From the NCBI GenBank assembly GCA_037349105.1, contig JAYJMM010000004.1:2693001-2757000 (forward strand): 64,000 bases of DNA, in the 5' to 3' direction. A program made the translations under genes and the position numbers. Each line of letters begins with the position of its first letter. The first letter of the stretch is position 1. Positions 21,650 through 33,057 of the stretch are shown here, piece after piece. This stretch comes from Limnomonas spitsbergensis (lineage: Eukaryota > Chlorophyta > Chlorophyceae > Chlamydomonadales). Under the pieces are notes generated by a model that ran no database searches, had not been told where the DNA came from, and was given only the letters and a program-made list of their open reading frames with translations.

Positions 21650-21840
21650 AGTGGCGTCCAGCCGAGTAATGTGCTATTCTGTCGGGCAACCGACACAGAA
21701 TACGGCCCAATTTCGACCCAACTGCCGCAAACCGACACAGAATAGGCCAGAATAGGCCTTTCTGTACGAAGCCGAAACCACGCAAAAAAGAATAGCCTAT
21801 ACCGTCTCATTTGCCAGGTATAGGCTACTCTGTGAGTTGG
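21650..21840. repeat. Cluster of inverted and direct short repeats
   Basis: ACCGACACAGAATA occurs at about 21690 and 21730, and an inverted partial copy (ATTCTGTCGG) lies at about 21673. Farther right, AGAATAGCCTATACC (about 21790) faces GGTATAGGCTACTCT (about 21820) as an inverted pair with one mismatch. The density of inverted copies suggests a decayed small inverted-repeat transposon. Confidence 0.6.
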
Positions 21841-23599
21841 TTGCCTCTTGGTTAAAGGAACCATCTCAGCGCGAAAGATCGTTCGGCATTAAAGACGTCA
21901 TTTCTATAGCCAGATCGAAATAAGCGGCGACACTTGTGGTTCCCAGGTCACGAATCGTCGCAGAACGTCTCGGCGCCCCTAGATCAGACCTCTGGCAGCA
22001 GGAAGTTCGCTGTGAACTTCCTGGATTTCAATGGAAACAGTTTTGGAATAAGGCGTGAAAAAATCACGATCGCGAGCAACCGGATTCAAACCGCGCTGGT
22101 ATAAGGCGCCAATGGAAACACCCCCTAAGCAACGTGCGGAATATTGTCTCATAATAGGAATATTGTCCCTAATCTGCTGGTGGTTACCGGTATCTGGTCG
22201 GGTTCAAATAAAATGGTGATAGATTCCCTTTATGTCGTTCGAGTGGCAATCGAGCAGCACATATATTCCGCTGGCTCCGACGGGTGGCCCCGATCTAATA
22301 CATCAGGTTGGGATAGAGCCTGACCAACCGGCACTCACATCCTGCCCAGGCAAGCACTCCGGCTTACATTATTCATACCGAGCCAGCCAAGGGGAAAGAT
22401 GGCCAATGCGAAAACTCGTGGCCATAATTTCGGGGTTGCGGTGCGGCACGTGTACGTGGGGTTACGCCGATACAATAGCACTTACAGGTATGGCAGAGGG
22501 TTTGAGTGCATCTGGGACTCAGGCTTGTGCATGTACGTTCTGGGCAGTACCTGTGCATGGCTGGCATGCATGGCAAACTTGTTGCCTTCGCCATGCAGTC
22601 AGCGCCATGCAGTGAGCCTGAAGTGGCATGGCCAGAGGTTTGGGCTGCTGACTGCGGGTTCATCTGTTCCGGTTACCAAGGCTAGGGCCACACTCCTGGA
22701 TCGCTCTCTTTGGCAGTGGAGGGATGAAGGTAGTTGAAATCAACCCCCAATTTATTTGGAAATCCCCTATGACCAGGCTTACATGGGATTATCCTACGCC
22801 TCAGGCTGGTGGCTATGCACGGTGGGACAAATCGGTGATGCAGTTTGTCAGAGGGTGATTTAGCCATGTACTTCTTGGGCTGTGCCTTTCGCATGTCAGT
22901 CTTGTGCTATGGATGAACCCCAGCCTGTTTAGTTGCAGTAGGTTAGCGATTGGGATGAGTGGTATGAGGGCTCAGCCCACCCCGACCTCTTTCCTCTCTC
23001 TGACATGTGCAAGTTTGACAGTCCTGGGGGACCCACCTTCTTGAGAGCTGGAGACCCTGAATCCAGGAAACCAACTTCAGGGTACAGAAGCACCAGTACT
23101 ACAGGGTCTAGAGGCATTGTGCAACAATTTTCAAGGCAGCTAGGAGGTAAGAATCTGTTGGATTTATTATGGGTGGGTAGAGTAGGTAGGTGGGTCTACC
23201 AGAACGGCATGGTCAGTGTGTAAGCATGCTACACTTGCGTAGCATTTAAACGTGTTGCCCCACTCCCTAGAAGGAATCATAGACGGAGAAACAAGCATAT
23301 GTCTGTAGGACTTTCCTGCACCAACATTTAAATCGGGTGGGATGGGGGGGTCCTGTGCCAATGCATGCATACTTGACCCCCCTCCTGCAACAGCTGCCAG
23401 ATGTACGGGCCCACAACTCGGTTTGGCACAGGCACTGCCTTCACACTTTTTAACTGCCATCTTGCCCCTTTCTGCCATGGTGCCACAGCCACGTCTTTCT
23501 CCTGTCACCACACAGCATGAAGACCTGGGCGTGTCTGCCACGAAGCGAGCCCCTTTTGCTTTGACACGGCTTTTTCTCATATGCGCGCACATATCGCGG

Positions 23600-25280
23600 C
23601 ATGCCTGGATGGTATGGCAGCTCCCTTCATCAAGCTGGCCTTGGCAGACGACAACTCGCAGGGGTGAGCAGCGGCATGTGATCAGGGACATACTGCAGGA
23701 GTGGATGACTTGGATGGCAGTGCGGGTGGAAAGCCTAGCACCTTGCAGCCAGTCGGAATTCAGCATGTCTTTAAGAAGGGCAATCCCCTTGACCTCGGTA
23801 ATTACCGGCCCATTGCCATCACCATCGTGCTGTACTGGCTGTATGTTAGCATGCACACCGCCATTACTGATCATTGGGCACGCTTGCACGAGCACATCCC
23901 TCCTGAACAGTTCGGACTCCATCACTGCCGTAGAGCGCTCCAGGCCGCTTTCCTTTTGCGATATGCAGCTCATGCGCGACGGGCAGCTGGAGGCCGTGGC
24001 AAGGTGCATGTAGCTTTGTGGACTTCAACAAGGCCTATGCTTGTGTGCCACAGGGGCAGCAATAGCGGCATCTGTCTGACCACCTTCATATGCCATCAGG
24101 CCTATAACGCGCTGTGCCAGCGTTATATAGAGGTGCAATCTAAAAGCTGACGGATGGCCAAAAAGGCACTGGTCTTGTGCCTTCCAGGATGCACAACCTT
24201 AGGCACGTGCGCCAGCTTACGGGGCTTCCTGTGTTCGCTGCCAGCTGGGGTTCATGCGAGTGGTGCAGATCCAGCCATTACAACGAGCCTGGTGGTAGCA
24301 CGAGCTCCACTTCTACAATGCAGCAGTGGTACCGGCAGCACAGCAAGACAGCCCACTCATGGAGGCAGCCATGGCGGCTGACCTGCAGCACGCGTTTTGA
24401 CAGAACACCGGAGGGCGCACATGGTGCAGTGAGCTGATGGAGGCACTTCAGGAGTTGGAGCGGGGAGCAGCTGTCCCCAAACTGTGTCAGGCAGTCTCTG
24501 ACTTAGAGTCGCTCCCTGTCCCAGAGGTGCTACGGCCAGTGGACGCAGCTTACGAGCAGGCGCAGCTGGAGACGACTGGCAGAGGAGATTCCAGGGACCC
24601 CGCCACCGAACGCAGGTCTGCGGACACCAACTGCGCCTGGTTCCAGCCTACAGCGGGCGCCGTGCTGGTGCATGCTGGGAGCCGCACCAGCAACAGGGCA
24701 TGTGCCTGTGTGCGCACAAAATTACGGCTGTGGCTCAGTGTGGTTAGCATGACTGACACCAGAGGTCGGCGCAGCAGTAAACAGTGTGAGACAGCGTGAG
24801 CTGCTGCCAGCGGTGTTGGGCAAGGGGAGATGGCTAGCATGTGGAGGATGACATGTCTTCTACATGTCTTCTCCCAGTGCCCTAGCGTCAAGATAGAAGC
24901 TGAGGGAAACTAGGTGGACGGGCTCTGGCTTTTGTGCTGGTTGGAAAATATCCTTAGGGCTAGTTTCTTGAGGAGCTGGGGAGTTGGATTTATATTCCTC
25001 ATAAGGTGGGGGAGGTGAGGACGGTTCTTTTACTTTGTTGTGTTCCTCAATTGCTTTCTCACCTCCCTTTCGTTTTTAATTTGTTCAGGACTAGAACCTG
25101 AAGGAGCGGGAAACCTTCGCACTGCCTTTCCTTTTTGGGATGAGGGTTATTTTCCTTCGTTTGCTTGTTCCTCTCTCTCTCTTTTCCCTCTTTCCTTCAG
25201 TTTCCTTTTCCCAACTCCTCTGTTGGGCGTCCACACGGCCGAGCTTTTGAGCAGGGCCTAGAGGTTAACGTCATTGGCTT
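23600..25280 (+). mobile_element. Degenerate LINE: reverse-transcriptase remnant, 3' ORF part and 3' tail
   Basis: From about 23600 one frame reads LDGMAAPFIKLA, then KKGNPLDLGNYRPIAIT, IPPEQFGLHH and LQAAFLLRYA. These are the conserved early blocks of a non-LTR reverse transcriptase (finger region, the NYRPI motif, then the block before the catalytic YxDD). The frame breaks before the catalytic centre. From about 24180 to 24930 the sequence is homologous to the 3' ORF of the minus-strand copy at 26.7-27.5 kb (ELERGAAVPKLC, VDAAYEQAQL). A pyrimidine-rich 3' untranslated region and the conserved family tail (ending TAACGTCAT near 25275) follow. Multiple frameshifts and stops make it non-functional. 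Confidence 0.85.
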
Positions 25281-25285
25281 CTTTA

Positions 25286-25775
25286 CTGGATCCGCACCAG
25301 CAACAGGGAGTGTGCTTGTGTGCTTAAAAACTGACGGCTGCAACCCGGCGCCTTCAGCACAGCCTATACCAGAGGACAGCGCAGCGGCAGCGGCATGAGA
25401 CACGCTGTTGCCAGTGTTATTGGGCAATCGGACATGGCGTGCTTGGCGGGGACAAGCTACATGCTTGCTTTTAATACCTAAGCGCCCAAGAGAGAGTACA
25501 AGATAGGGTTGAGCAGGCCGCCCGGACTGAGCCACAGACATTCACCAGTTGTACCGGGGCAAGAATGGGTGGGATGTCCTAGCTTTGTGCAAGATATAGT
25601 TGATGTTGTGAGGGGATGAGCGGAAGAGGGCTGGGCATTGTGACCATCTTCTCTTTTTCGGCCCGTTTTCTGTTGTCCCTCTCTTTCCTTCCCGTCTTTC
25701 CCTTTTATCAGCCTTGCAGTTGGACGCCCATGTGCTTTAGCCTAATGAGCAAGACCCGGAGATGCAATGTCATGT
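25286..25775 (+). mobile_element. Second 5'-truncated copy of the same LINE
   Basis: It begins abruptly in the 3' ORF (GCACCAGCAACAGGGAGTGT, matching about 24683 of the preceding copy). It passes a degraded C-terminus (TDIHQLYRG) and ends with a pyrimidine-rich stretch and a diverged tail (GTTGGACGCCCATG, CAATGTCAT). It follows directly on the tail of the previous copy in the same orientation, so it was inserted next to or into it. Confidence 0.72.
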
Positions 25776-25884
25776 ATTTACTTATTTTACTGCCTCATCA
25801 TGCGCAGGCATTTAGGCTGACCGCACACACTCCTAAGTATTCCAGATACCGATACCGTTATTCCAAGCACCGTTACATAATAAT

Positions 25885-25942
25885 TTGTAGGGCCCATGCG
25901 GCTGAGCCTTTTTGAGCAGGGCCCAGAGGTGTGATGCCATAA
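25885..25942 (+). mobile_element. LINE tail fragment
   Basis: Only the terminal block GGCCCATGCGGCTGAGCC, T5, GAGCAGGGCCCAGAGGTGT and GATGCCAT is present, preceded by unrelated ACCGATACCG-rich sequence. It is the shortest type of 5' truncation. Confidence 0.7.
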
Positions 25943-26099
25943 ACATAATAACTTATACTGTTACCCCAAATTCATGGCTCCAGATTCATGTGTGGATATT
26001 TATGGTTCCTTATTGTCCAGGATAAGCTGCAAAGACTCTTCGAGAGCTCTGACAACCTAGACAGAAAATCTCAGAATGGCTTAGCTTGCTGTGCACTCA

Positions 26100-26421
26100 A
26101 ACATGCACAAGAGAACCTTTGGGAGCGGTAAAATAGGAGTGGGCACTGGACAGGTCCTCCGGATGGCACCACAGACTTTCACAATTATACCATGGCTATA
26201 CCAGGCAGGCCCGGGCAGGAGGCCTTGGCTTATGTGGTGGATGTGGTCACGCTTGTTGAGGCCTAGACTCAAGAGGGGCTGCCTTTCTTTTTATCTGAGT
26301 GGGGCTTTTCCGCAAGCGTTGGCTTGTATTTCCTCGTTCACTTCCTTCCCTTTGGTTTCATACTACACAGTTGGTCGCCGGCTCAGCCAAGCCATCGTTT
26401 GAGCAAGACCCACAGGTCTAT
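26100..26421 (+). mobile_element. Diverged LINE 3' end, tail-to-tail with the next copy
   Basis: One frame reads HNYTMAIPGRPGQEALAYVV and ends at a stop, parallel to the C-terminus of the minus copy (HHLYRSWHGREALAFVEDMV). A pyrimidine-rich stretch and a degraded tail end at about 26421, where the tail of the opposite-strand copy begins without spacer. Confidence 0.65.
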
Positions 26422-27990
26422 GACCTCTGGGCCCTGCTGAAAAGGCTCGGCTGCATGAGCGCCCGGCAGTGAAGTTGGGCAAAGGAAAGAAAAGGTAAGC
26501 AGGGAAAGGAAAGAAAGACAGGAAGACGAAGGAGAAATACATTCCCCCCCCCCACCCCAAAACAGGCAGTGTGAAGGTTCCTCGCCAATGCAGAGTCAAG
26601 GCCTGAATAATGGGAATTAAAGAGGGGAGAAAGCAAGAGAGGGAACAAAAAGGAAAAGACCCTCCTCCCCGCTCCTCCCCTCAAAGAAAGGAAAATAAAC
26701 CAACTCCCCAGCTCCCCAAGAAACTAGCCCTCAAAGAAGTCAACCATGTCCTCCACAAACGCTAGGGCCTCCCTCCCATGCCAGCTCCTGTACAAGTGGT
26801 GAAAATCCGTGGCGCCTCCTAGGGAACCCGCCCGCCCTTCCCTAAGCTGGTCCTTGACGCTAGGGCATTGCAAGCAAACATGTTGCGCATCCTCCACATG
26901 CTCGCTATCTCCTCTTGCCCAGCACCGCTGGTTAAACACGCTGTCCTCTGGTGTTAGCCGCACTGAGTCGCAACTGTAAGTTGGTGCGCACACAAACACG
27001 CGCCCTGTTGCTGATGCGGCTCCCGCCCCAGGCTGAACCATGCGCGGTAGGCGGCCACAGACATGTGCTCGTAGGTGGGGGCCTTGGGGGTCTCCTCTGC
27101 CAGCCGCCTGAAGCTGTGCCTGCTCGTAGGCTGCATCCACTAGCTGTAGCACCTCTGGGCCGGGATTGGCTTCAGGTTAAGGCCTAACACAGTTTGGGGA
27201 CAGCTGCTCCCCGCTCTAACTCCTCCAGTGCCCCCCTCAGGTCACTGCACCAGGTGCACCCTTCGGTGTCTTGTTGAACTGCAAGCTGCAGGTTGGCTGC
27301 CATGGCTTCTGCCATTAGTGGGCTGTCTTTCTGTGCCGCCGGTGCCACCGTTGCGTTGTACGGAGCACGTGCTGCTACCAGGCTCGTTGCAACAGCTGGA
27401 TCTGCATCCGGCATGACCCCCCAGCTGGTAACGGATGCAGATAGCCCTGCCGCCTGGCGCACGCGCTGAAGTGGGCAGAACTGCATTCTGCCCCTTAGGC
27501 TTTGCTGCGGTCTAAGGTGAGCCTCACCCCACATCATCGTAGTTTGTTGTAGGCGATGCATAGACAGCCCCTCGCTCGATGCATATAGGCAGATGGTGGG
27601 CCCACAGTTGAACGTCAAGAGGGGAGTCAAGGTGATGTTGAATGATGTGTTGCCAGTTTTGCTTGTGGGGATGGCCGTGCGTGACTCCATGTCTTGATCA
27701 AGTAGGGAGAAACGTGATGCAGGTACACCCGGTGAATTTGGAAGGGCGCAGCGAGGGTCCTGGGTATTCCAAGCCTCTGCTGCTGCAACTGCGGCAGAGT
27801 CCGGCCACTGATTGAGAGTGCTAGGAACATATTTCACGTTGTGTTGAGGTCTGCGAAACTTTTCTTTGCTGAGGGATCTGCCTCGTCCCCTGAATCTATA
27901 CAGTAAGAGGAAAGCTGCAGAAGCCAGCCAGCCAGCCAGCCAACATGTAATGGCATAGTCTGCGACTCTGCGCCTGAATTGCCGCAGCCC
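26422..27990 (-). mobile_element. LINE 3' half with a long remnant of its C-terminal ORF
   Basis: This is the best-preserved copy. From the right, minus frames give a region ending ELERGAAVPKLC (27184-28047), then VDAAYEQAQLQAAGRGD, a cysteine pair in HVCLQCPSVKDQL and the C-terminus WHGREALAFVEDMVDFFEG before a stop at 26724. The Cys/His arrangement resembles the C-terminal zinc-binding segment common in plant and algal LINEs. The 3' untranslated region (26700-26460) is purine-rich on the plus strand and ends with the family tail facing left (CTGCTGAAAAGGCTCGGC). The frame is broken at least once between 27152 and 27184. Its 5' limit is uncertain. Confidence 0.8.
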
Positions 27991-28186
27991 GTAGCTACCC
28001 CGACCCTCGTTTTTCCTCTGACCATGGCCTGTTTTTGCTCCTATCATTAGTCCTCACGCCCCAGATATTTGGCCCCCAGGGGCATGCCACCCGAAGATGA
28101 GCGCTCGCCAACGGGGCCAAGAATCTGCATGTGCATGCTCCCTCTGCCCTTCCCTGATGCTTGTATTGCTGTTTGCTCTGACCTCT

Positions 28187-28345
28187 CCCAGCTCACTGAG
28201 AAGCGGCTTGGGGGACCCCCTGCCAGCCGAAAAGTGGTTTGGGGGACTGCCTAGCCTGCTGAGAAGTAGCTCGAGGGATCCCTTGCCAGCTGAACATGGC
28301 TTGGTGGACACCTAGCCTGCTGAAATGTGGCTTGGGGATAAGCCC
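28187..28345. repeat. Imperfect repeats of about 25-50 bp
   Basis: Phrases such as AGCGGCTTGGGGGA, AGTGGTTTGGGGGAC and TGTGGCTTGGGG alternate with CCTGCCAGC or CTAGCCTGCTGA about six times. Nothing coding is evident. Confidence 0.65.
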
Positions 28346-29284
28346 CGTCAAAGGTGGGACTACATTTAGGCACCATAGACAGTCGGTGTTGAGGGATCGA
28401 ACTCGCCACACATTCTTCTCGCCCCGCCCGCCTATAATGCCGGGGTCCATGTTCCTGACCTCTCACATGGGAGGATGACATTGCTGTACCGTGGCCAAGG
28501 CTGTGCTTGGTAGCTGGAATTGAGCCTAGTCATTCCCTACCAGGCCGTGACCGAGGGTTCAGCGGCTGTGCACCTTCCTAAACAGACAATCGGACGGCCA
28601 CTTTTCATTGACTGCCCCATATATAGCGGTCTAAAAATACATGCCTACCACTATCTCTACCGCCTGAAATGAGAGAGCCAGGAGGGATGAGATGGTGTCG
28701 TCTGTTACGCAGCTTTAACTGACCACACTAAGGGAATGACGTTCGTAAGTGTGCAGCCACCTAGTAGTTCGCATGAGGGTTATTTGGTGCAGCAGAGGTC
28801 ACAAATGGCTAATACGCCGGTGGGCCGAGCATTTTTATACATCGTGTACAGAGGGAAATGAAATTCTTCAACATAACACGTAGTTCGTGTTTTCCATCCT
28901 TTGCAAACTGGCACAGGTGTTCCTTATATCCATATCATGCAACAACTAGGCTCGTAAAAGATGCCCACTCGCAGATAAGCAGTGTTCTCCAAACGTGTGA
29001 AAACATGTTGCGGTATATAGTCGAGCAAGATATTAAAATAACTAGTAAGTGATTGTGTTTCAAAAATTTACAGCGCGCCAAATCTACCATGCATAATCAG
29101 TGAGCGTGTTTTAAAATACGCAACTCAAAATATACGATTAAACATTTTGACCTCTGAAGGGATGGGGATGGGGGAAGGGCATGATGACAAAACTTCTTCT
29201 GTACAGCCAGACAAAGGCTAGCGAGGTACATGATACATTTCTGCATACTATATCCTACACAAGCCATTGATGGGAGTGATGAAC
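28346..29284. other. Intergenic, no supported gene
   Basis: AT-richer stretch without recognisable coding sequence. It includes the 3' flank of rbcS at its right end. Confidence 0.5.
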
Positions 29285-30174
29285 TTATGCGACAGAGCGC
29301 TTGTCGACGGGGCAGTACTCAGTGGCACCAGCGGGGCGCTGGACGAGGAATCCCATGCACTGGACCTGCTTCAGGTTGTCGAAGGCAACCAGGCGGATGT
29401 AGGCCTTGGGGAAAGACTTCTGGCAGTTTGCAACCTCCTTGAGGACCTGGCTGGGGTCAGTGCAGCCGAACATGGGCAGCTTGAACATAACCCAGTACCT
29501 GTTGTCGTAGTAGTTCTGCAAAGGGTGAAAAAAACAGTAATTACATACGATTCATCAGGATCCACACCGAATTGTGATTCGTTACATGGACAGTCTTTTA
29601 TGGCAGGGCTTTCTAGGCAGTCTTCACCACGGTGCTCTGATTAGGGAGAAACCTACCGAGGCCACGCTTCCGAAGCGGACGGTGTTCTCGTTGGACACGA
29701 AAGAGGTAGCGGGGTCAGCAAACTCGAGGCAAGGGGTCCAGCCGTTGGTGATCACGTAGTTGACCTGCTTGGCGATCTGCTCCTGGGTCAGAGGGGGCAG
29801 GTAGGAGAAGGTCTCGTACTGCCTGCAGGGGTGGGAGGCGCAAGGGACGGTCAGGGTCAGTGACAGAAATAGGGGATGCAAAGAGCTTGCAAATTCAATG
29901 CTCTGTCTCCAGCTCTTGGCACCTATCGAGAATTACACGGACAAGCGATCATCCAAGGATTATCGTGTTCCTGTCTTACCCCGACGTGATTGATAGGTCC
30001 TGTCATTTGCAACTGTAGACAAATCGCGTCCCAGGAAGCAGCTGGCCAAGATTGATATACTCACTTGTTGTTGACCGGCTGCCAGACCATCATGCTGGAT
30101 GCCTTGACGGGGGTCGCAACGGGGGCGGCCCTGACAGTGCATGACTTCATGGAGGACTTCATGGCGACGGACAT
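29285..30174 (-). CDS. rbcS: RuBisCO small subunit precursor, nuclear encoded
   Basis: Three exons: 30174-30065, 29822-29657, 29515-29285; 168 residues. The product is the small subunit of ribulose-1,5-bisphosphate carboxylase/oxygenase, imported into the chloroplast and assembled with the plastid-encoded large subunit. The first 27 residues (Ser/Lys/Val/Ala-rich, no acids) are a short transit peptide. The mature protein starts at [10 protein letters not shown]. Highly conserved blocks follow: [34 protein letters not shown], then [35 protein letters not shown] and LVQRP. The length of the loop between beta strands A and B (from ADPATSF to GSVAS) is of the long green-algal type. Both introns have GT-AG ends and conserve phase. 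The gene is unaltered and expected to be strongly expressed. A TATA-like TTTATATC lies about 20 bp before the start and may be part of the 5' leader. Confidence 0.97.
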
Positions 30175-31083
30175 TTCTGAATCTGTAAAGAGATATAAAA
30201 ACTCTTGAGATTGTCAGAAGGAAGGTGCAGCGACTGACGTCTGCCATGTCTTTATCCTTCTAGGCAAGCCCATGATGTAGATTTCATTGCCAAATTAGGG
30301 GTTTTATCCGAATCAATCATACGCCAGGCTGGCGCCTGGGCTGGCGCACTTTAAGGAAGGACGGGGCTCGGAGTACCAGTAAATAGCCTTCTGTAGTAAC
30401 TTCGTACATACTCGGATTCATGCCTGATCATCACATTCTCGTCTTCAGGATTGTTCGGGATAGGTCGAAGTTGTTGTTCATCATCGCCTTCTCATGGTGC
30501 AGGACCAAGATAGGACAGGAACTCGCCAAACATTCCCACGCGTCATATGTTGTAGGGAGGTAGGGACATGACAGATGCGGGTCTCATGCCACAGCGTTTG
30601 AGGAAATCCTTGGTGTCACACAGCATGGCCTTGCCCATCGCACTATTCCTTGCATGGGCAGCAACGTTCTAGATGAATGCCAGCTGCATAAGAGTTGCAT
30701 CATTTCGCTTTGCTGGTCACCCCTTCTGGCCACAGTGGCGGTATCTAGCTACAAGTAGATCATCGAGTACCGTAGCTTAGGACTGCCTAATAATGGGTGT
30801 ATTATATAATTTAGGCGCTCCACGCAGACGATTGCTGATGGCGCAAAATACTTCAAATATTGTGCACATGGCTACATGCAGCTACGGTACGTGAAGCAGT
30901 GAGCTCGAAGTCTGTCCTGTTTGAATGAGTGAGATGAGTTAATCTTGATCATGGCCCTGCATGATAACATTTGTAAGGGTCTGAACTTCATTTGGGTCCT
31001 CTTTGATTGAGCTTCAAGGTAGGCCCCTGAAAGCTGTGCACTTACAGCCCTTTGGGCTGCCTTTTCCTAGGGGGGGGGGGGGG

Positions 31084-31207
31084 TAGTTATTTCCTTTGTT
31101 TTCTTCTCCTTCTTTCCCTCTTAACTTCAGTTTATTTTCTTCCAACGAGACAGTTGGGCGCCCACGTGGCCGAGCCTTTTTGAGCAGGGCCCAGAGGTGT
31201 AATGTCA
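31084..31207 (+). mobile_element. LINE 3' tail
   Basis: A pyrimidine-rich run from about 31084 (TTCTTCTCCTTCTTTCCCTC) precedes the family block AGTTGGGCGCCCACGTGGCC, GAGCCTTTTTGAGCAGGGCC and CAGAGGTGTAATGTCA. It is among the best-conserved tails and is preceded by poly-G. Confidence 0.8.
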
Positions 31208-31479
31208 CAGGCTTACAGCCCTGAAGTCCTTATGCTGCTTATAGGTGTGCATGTCATGCTAATCTGAGGTTGATATTATGTCATGTGGTCACGTGGAAGG
31301 CAGGTTTCCGACTTTCCGCTTGTTCTGGCCGTTATGTCATGGGGCAAGCCAAATTGTGGCAGCGGTGCCGAGAGCCTGCCCCTCTACCGAAGAATGTAGT
31401 TCCTTACCAGTGGGTGGGGCTTACGGCCCTGCCAAACCCACCAACATGTTTACTCACATGTAGAAATCCGTTTGTCTTT

Positions 31480-31646
31480 CTTTTCCAGCCTTTTGTTTGT
31501 CCCTTCACTTCATTTCCCACTTTTCCTTCCCTTTTTTCTGTCTCATGGTGTTTGTTTCGTTTACCCTGGTCTTGTTTCGTCTACCCTTTAGTTTGGCGCC
31601 CACGCCCCGTGCCTTTTTGATCAGGGCCCTGAGGTGTAACGTCATG
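31480..31646 (+). mobile_element. LINE 3' tail
   Basis: A 100-bp pyrimidine-rich stretch ends in TTTGGCGCCCACGCCCCGTG, CCTTTTTGATCAGGGCCCTG and AGGTGTAACGTCATGG. It repeats the same layout about 430 bp after the previous tail, in the same orientation. Confidence 0.78.
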
Positions 31647-31779
31647 GACATGTCACCATAGGCAGATCCTCCCTCATGGGCAGAAAGATGTCAGCTAACC
31701 TGCATGTTTGTCACAGGTTGGCCTATTTCGAGGGCATTGTGGTCAAGTAAATTGCGACGCATGCATCAATTTAAGTCAA

Positions 31780-31925
31780 TAACGTTACACCTCTGGGCCC
31801 GCTCAAAGCTCGGCCGCGTGGGCGCCCAACTTTTCAGAAGGGAGTTAAGAAGGAACTAAAAGGAAGAGAGGGGGAAAGGAACAAAAGGAGAGGCCGGAAA
31901 GGCAAAGAAGTCCAAGTCCAAAACC
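31780..31925 (-). mobile_element. LINE 3' tail, opposite orientation
   Basis: Reads in reverse: AATAACGTTACACCTCTGGG, CCCGCTCAAAGCTCGGCCGC and GTGGGCGCCCAAC, followed by a purine-rich stretch that is the complement of the pyrimidine tract. It faces the preceding tail, giving a second tail-to-tail pair about 140 bp apart. Confidence 0.78.
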
Positions 31926-33057
31926 TGAGCTCCACTATATCATCAATTTAAGTACTGGTATGACCATGGCTGTTGGATATATCCGTTTCGTGACCTGCCC
32001 ACTCCCCAACTGCCTTATCAGCATGGACAGAGCACCACTATACCCAGCTGGGCTTCAGACTATATAAGACATGCGAGCGAGGTGCCGGTAACTGCCTGCA
32101 GCATACCGGGATATGCAGCTAAACATTTTTGCTCTTGCGCAGTCAAGGTTTCCTAGGTTGGGCTCCGGGTTGGCCTCTCAGGAAAACCTTGGCAAATGCT
32201 AGAAAATCTGCACCTGCAGCAAAAGCTCCAGGGGGTCCATTTGTCCGGGAAGTAGACTATCCAAACCCAACAAAACCGTTTACCCTATCCGAAAAACATC
32301 AGATGATGCCGGCAGCCCTATCGTTGTCATACACGTGAAACCGATACCCAGGAGACGCTGCCCTATACTCGTTGTAAAAGTTGGCACCTTACTGTAGGAA
32401 CAGGCATTAATCGAAATAGATTTGTCAGTGGATGTAAGAGAGTTGAGCGCGGGCAAGGTGATCAGGAAATTACAGCAAAGCTGGTGGAAACCGTGCCGAA
32501 CCCGTAGTTATGCCTGCTGTATGGTGCTGGAGGGCAGATAACGACCTATTCAGACCCTTCCAAGGCCAGATGTAAACAAATGACAACAAGGACATCACTT
32601 CTTGAGTACAAGCACCATTGGCCTTTCAAAATATCTCCCAACCAAGGATAGTGGTTCAAGCCCACCGTATCAAACTCAGGTGTATAAGGTTCTAACAAAT
32701 CCTTCCAGCCATGTAGCGAACATTATGGGCCTGTCTGCTACCTCCCTAATAAGAATACAAAAAAGTGAATGCTTCTGGTATGCAAATGAATCCTCTTTGC
32801 GGCATCCCACGTGCCCAAATTTCATTTGAGGTCTTAGCAACGCCAGTCCTTGGCCCTAATAGTGTTCCCTAATAGTACAAGCAGTGATGGACGTTCATCC
32901 AGAGTTATGAATGCGTCTACGAGACACAACAAAGATTCGAACAAAACTGCCCCTGAAAGCTGATGTCAGTATGGTGGCTCTTGCTAAACTCTGCTTAATC
33001 TACACAAGTGATAACTAGAGGGCAAAATGTGGCTACGCATGTGGGTGGTCAAGAGAA

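Larger units (their letters stand above)
20793..23599. other. Intergenic, no supported gene
   Basis: This 2.8-kb upstream region of the phosphate transporter has only short frames. It contains a two-copy tandem duplication (20915-21105) and a cluster of inverted short repeats (about 21650-21840), both listed separately. Promoter elements of the transporter must lie in its first part, but none is recognisable. Confidence 0.5.
30175..33057. other. Intergenic with LINE tails, no supported gene
   Basis: This 2.9-kb stretch separates the 5' end of rbcS from the 3' end of the channel gene, both on minus. Three LINE tails occupy 31.07-31.95 kb, and a run of 15 G lies at 31069-31083. The rbcS promoter must be in the first few hundred bases. 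No other gene is recognisable. Confidence 0.5.

Noticed and set aside
21620..21690. U2 snRNA-like start (CGCTTCTCGGCC)
   Set aside because: Twelve bases match the U2 5' end, but the following branch-point recognition sequence (GTAGTA) and the stem-loop order are missing.
23167..24009. 280-codon minus-strand frame
   Set aside because: Overlaps the reverse-transcriptase remnant on the plus strand and shows no motif of its own.
32600..32690. tRNA-like B box (GGTTCAAGCCC) with a short paired T-arm
   Set aside because: No matching A box, acceptor stem or anticodon arm can be drawn around it.
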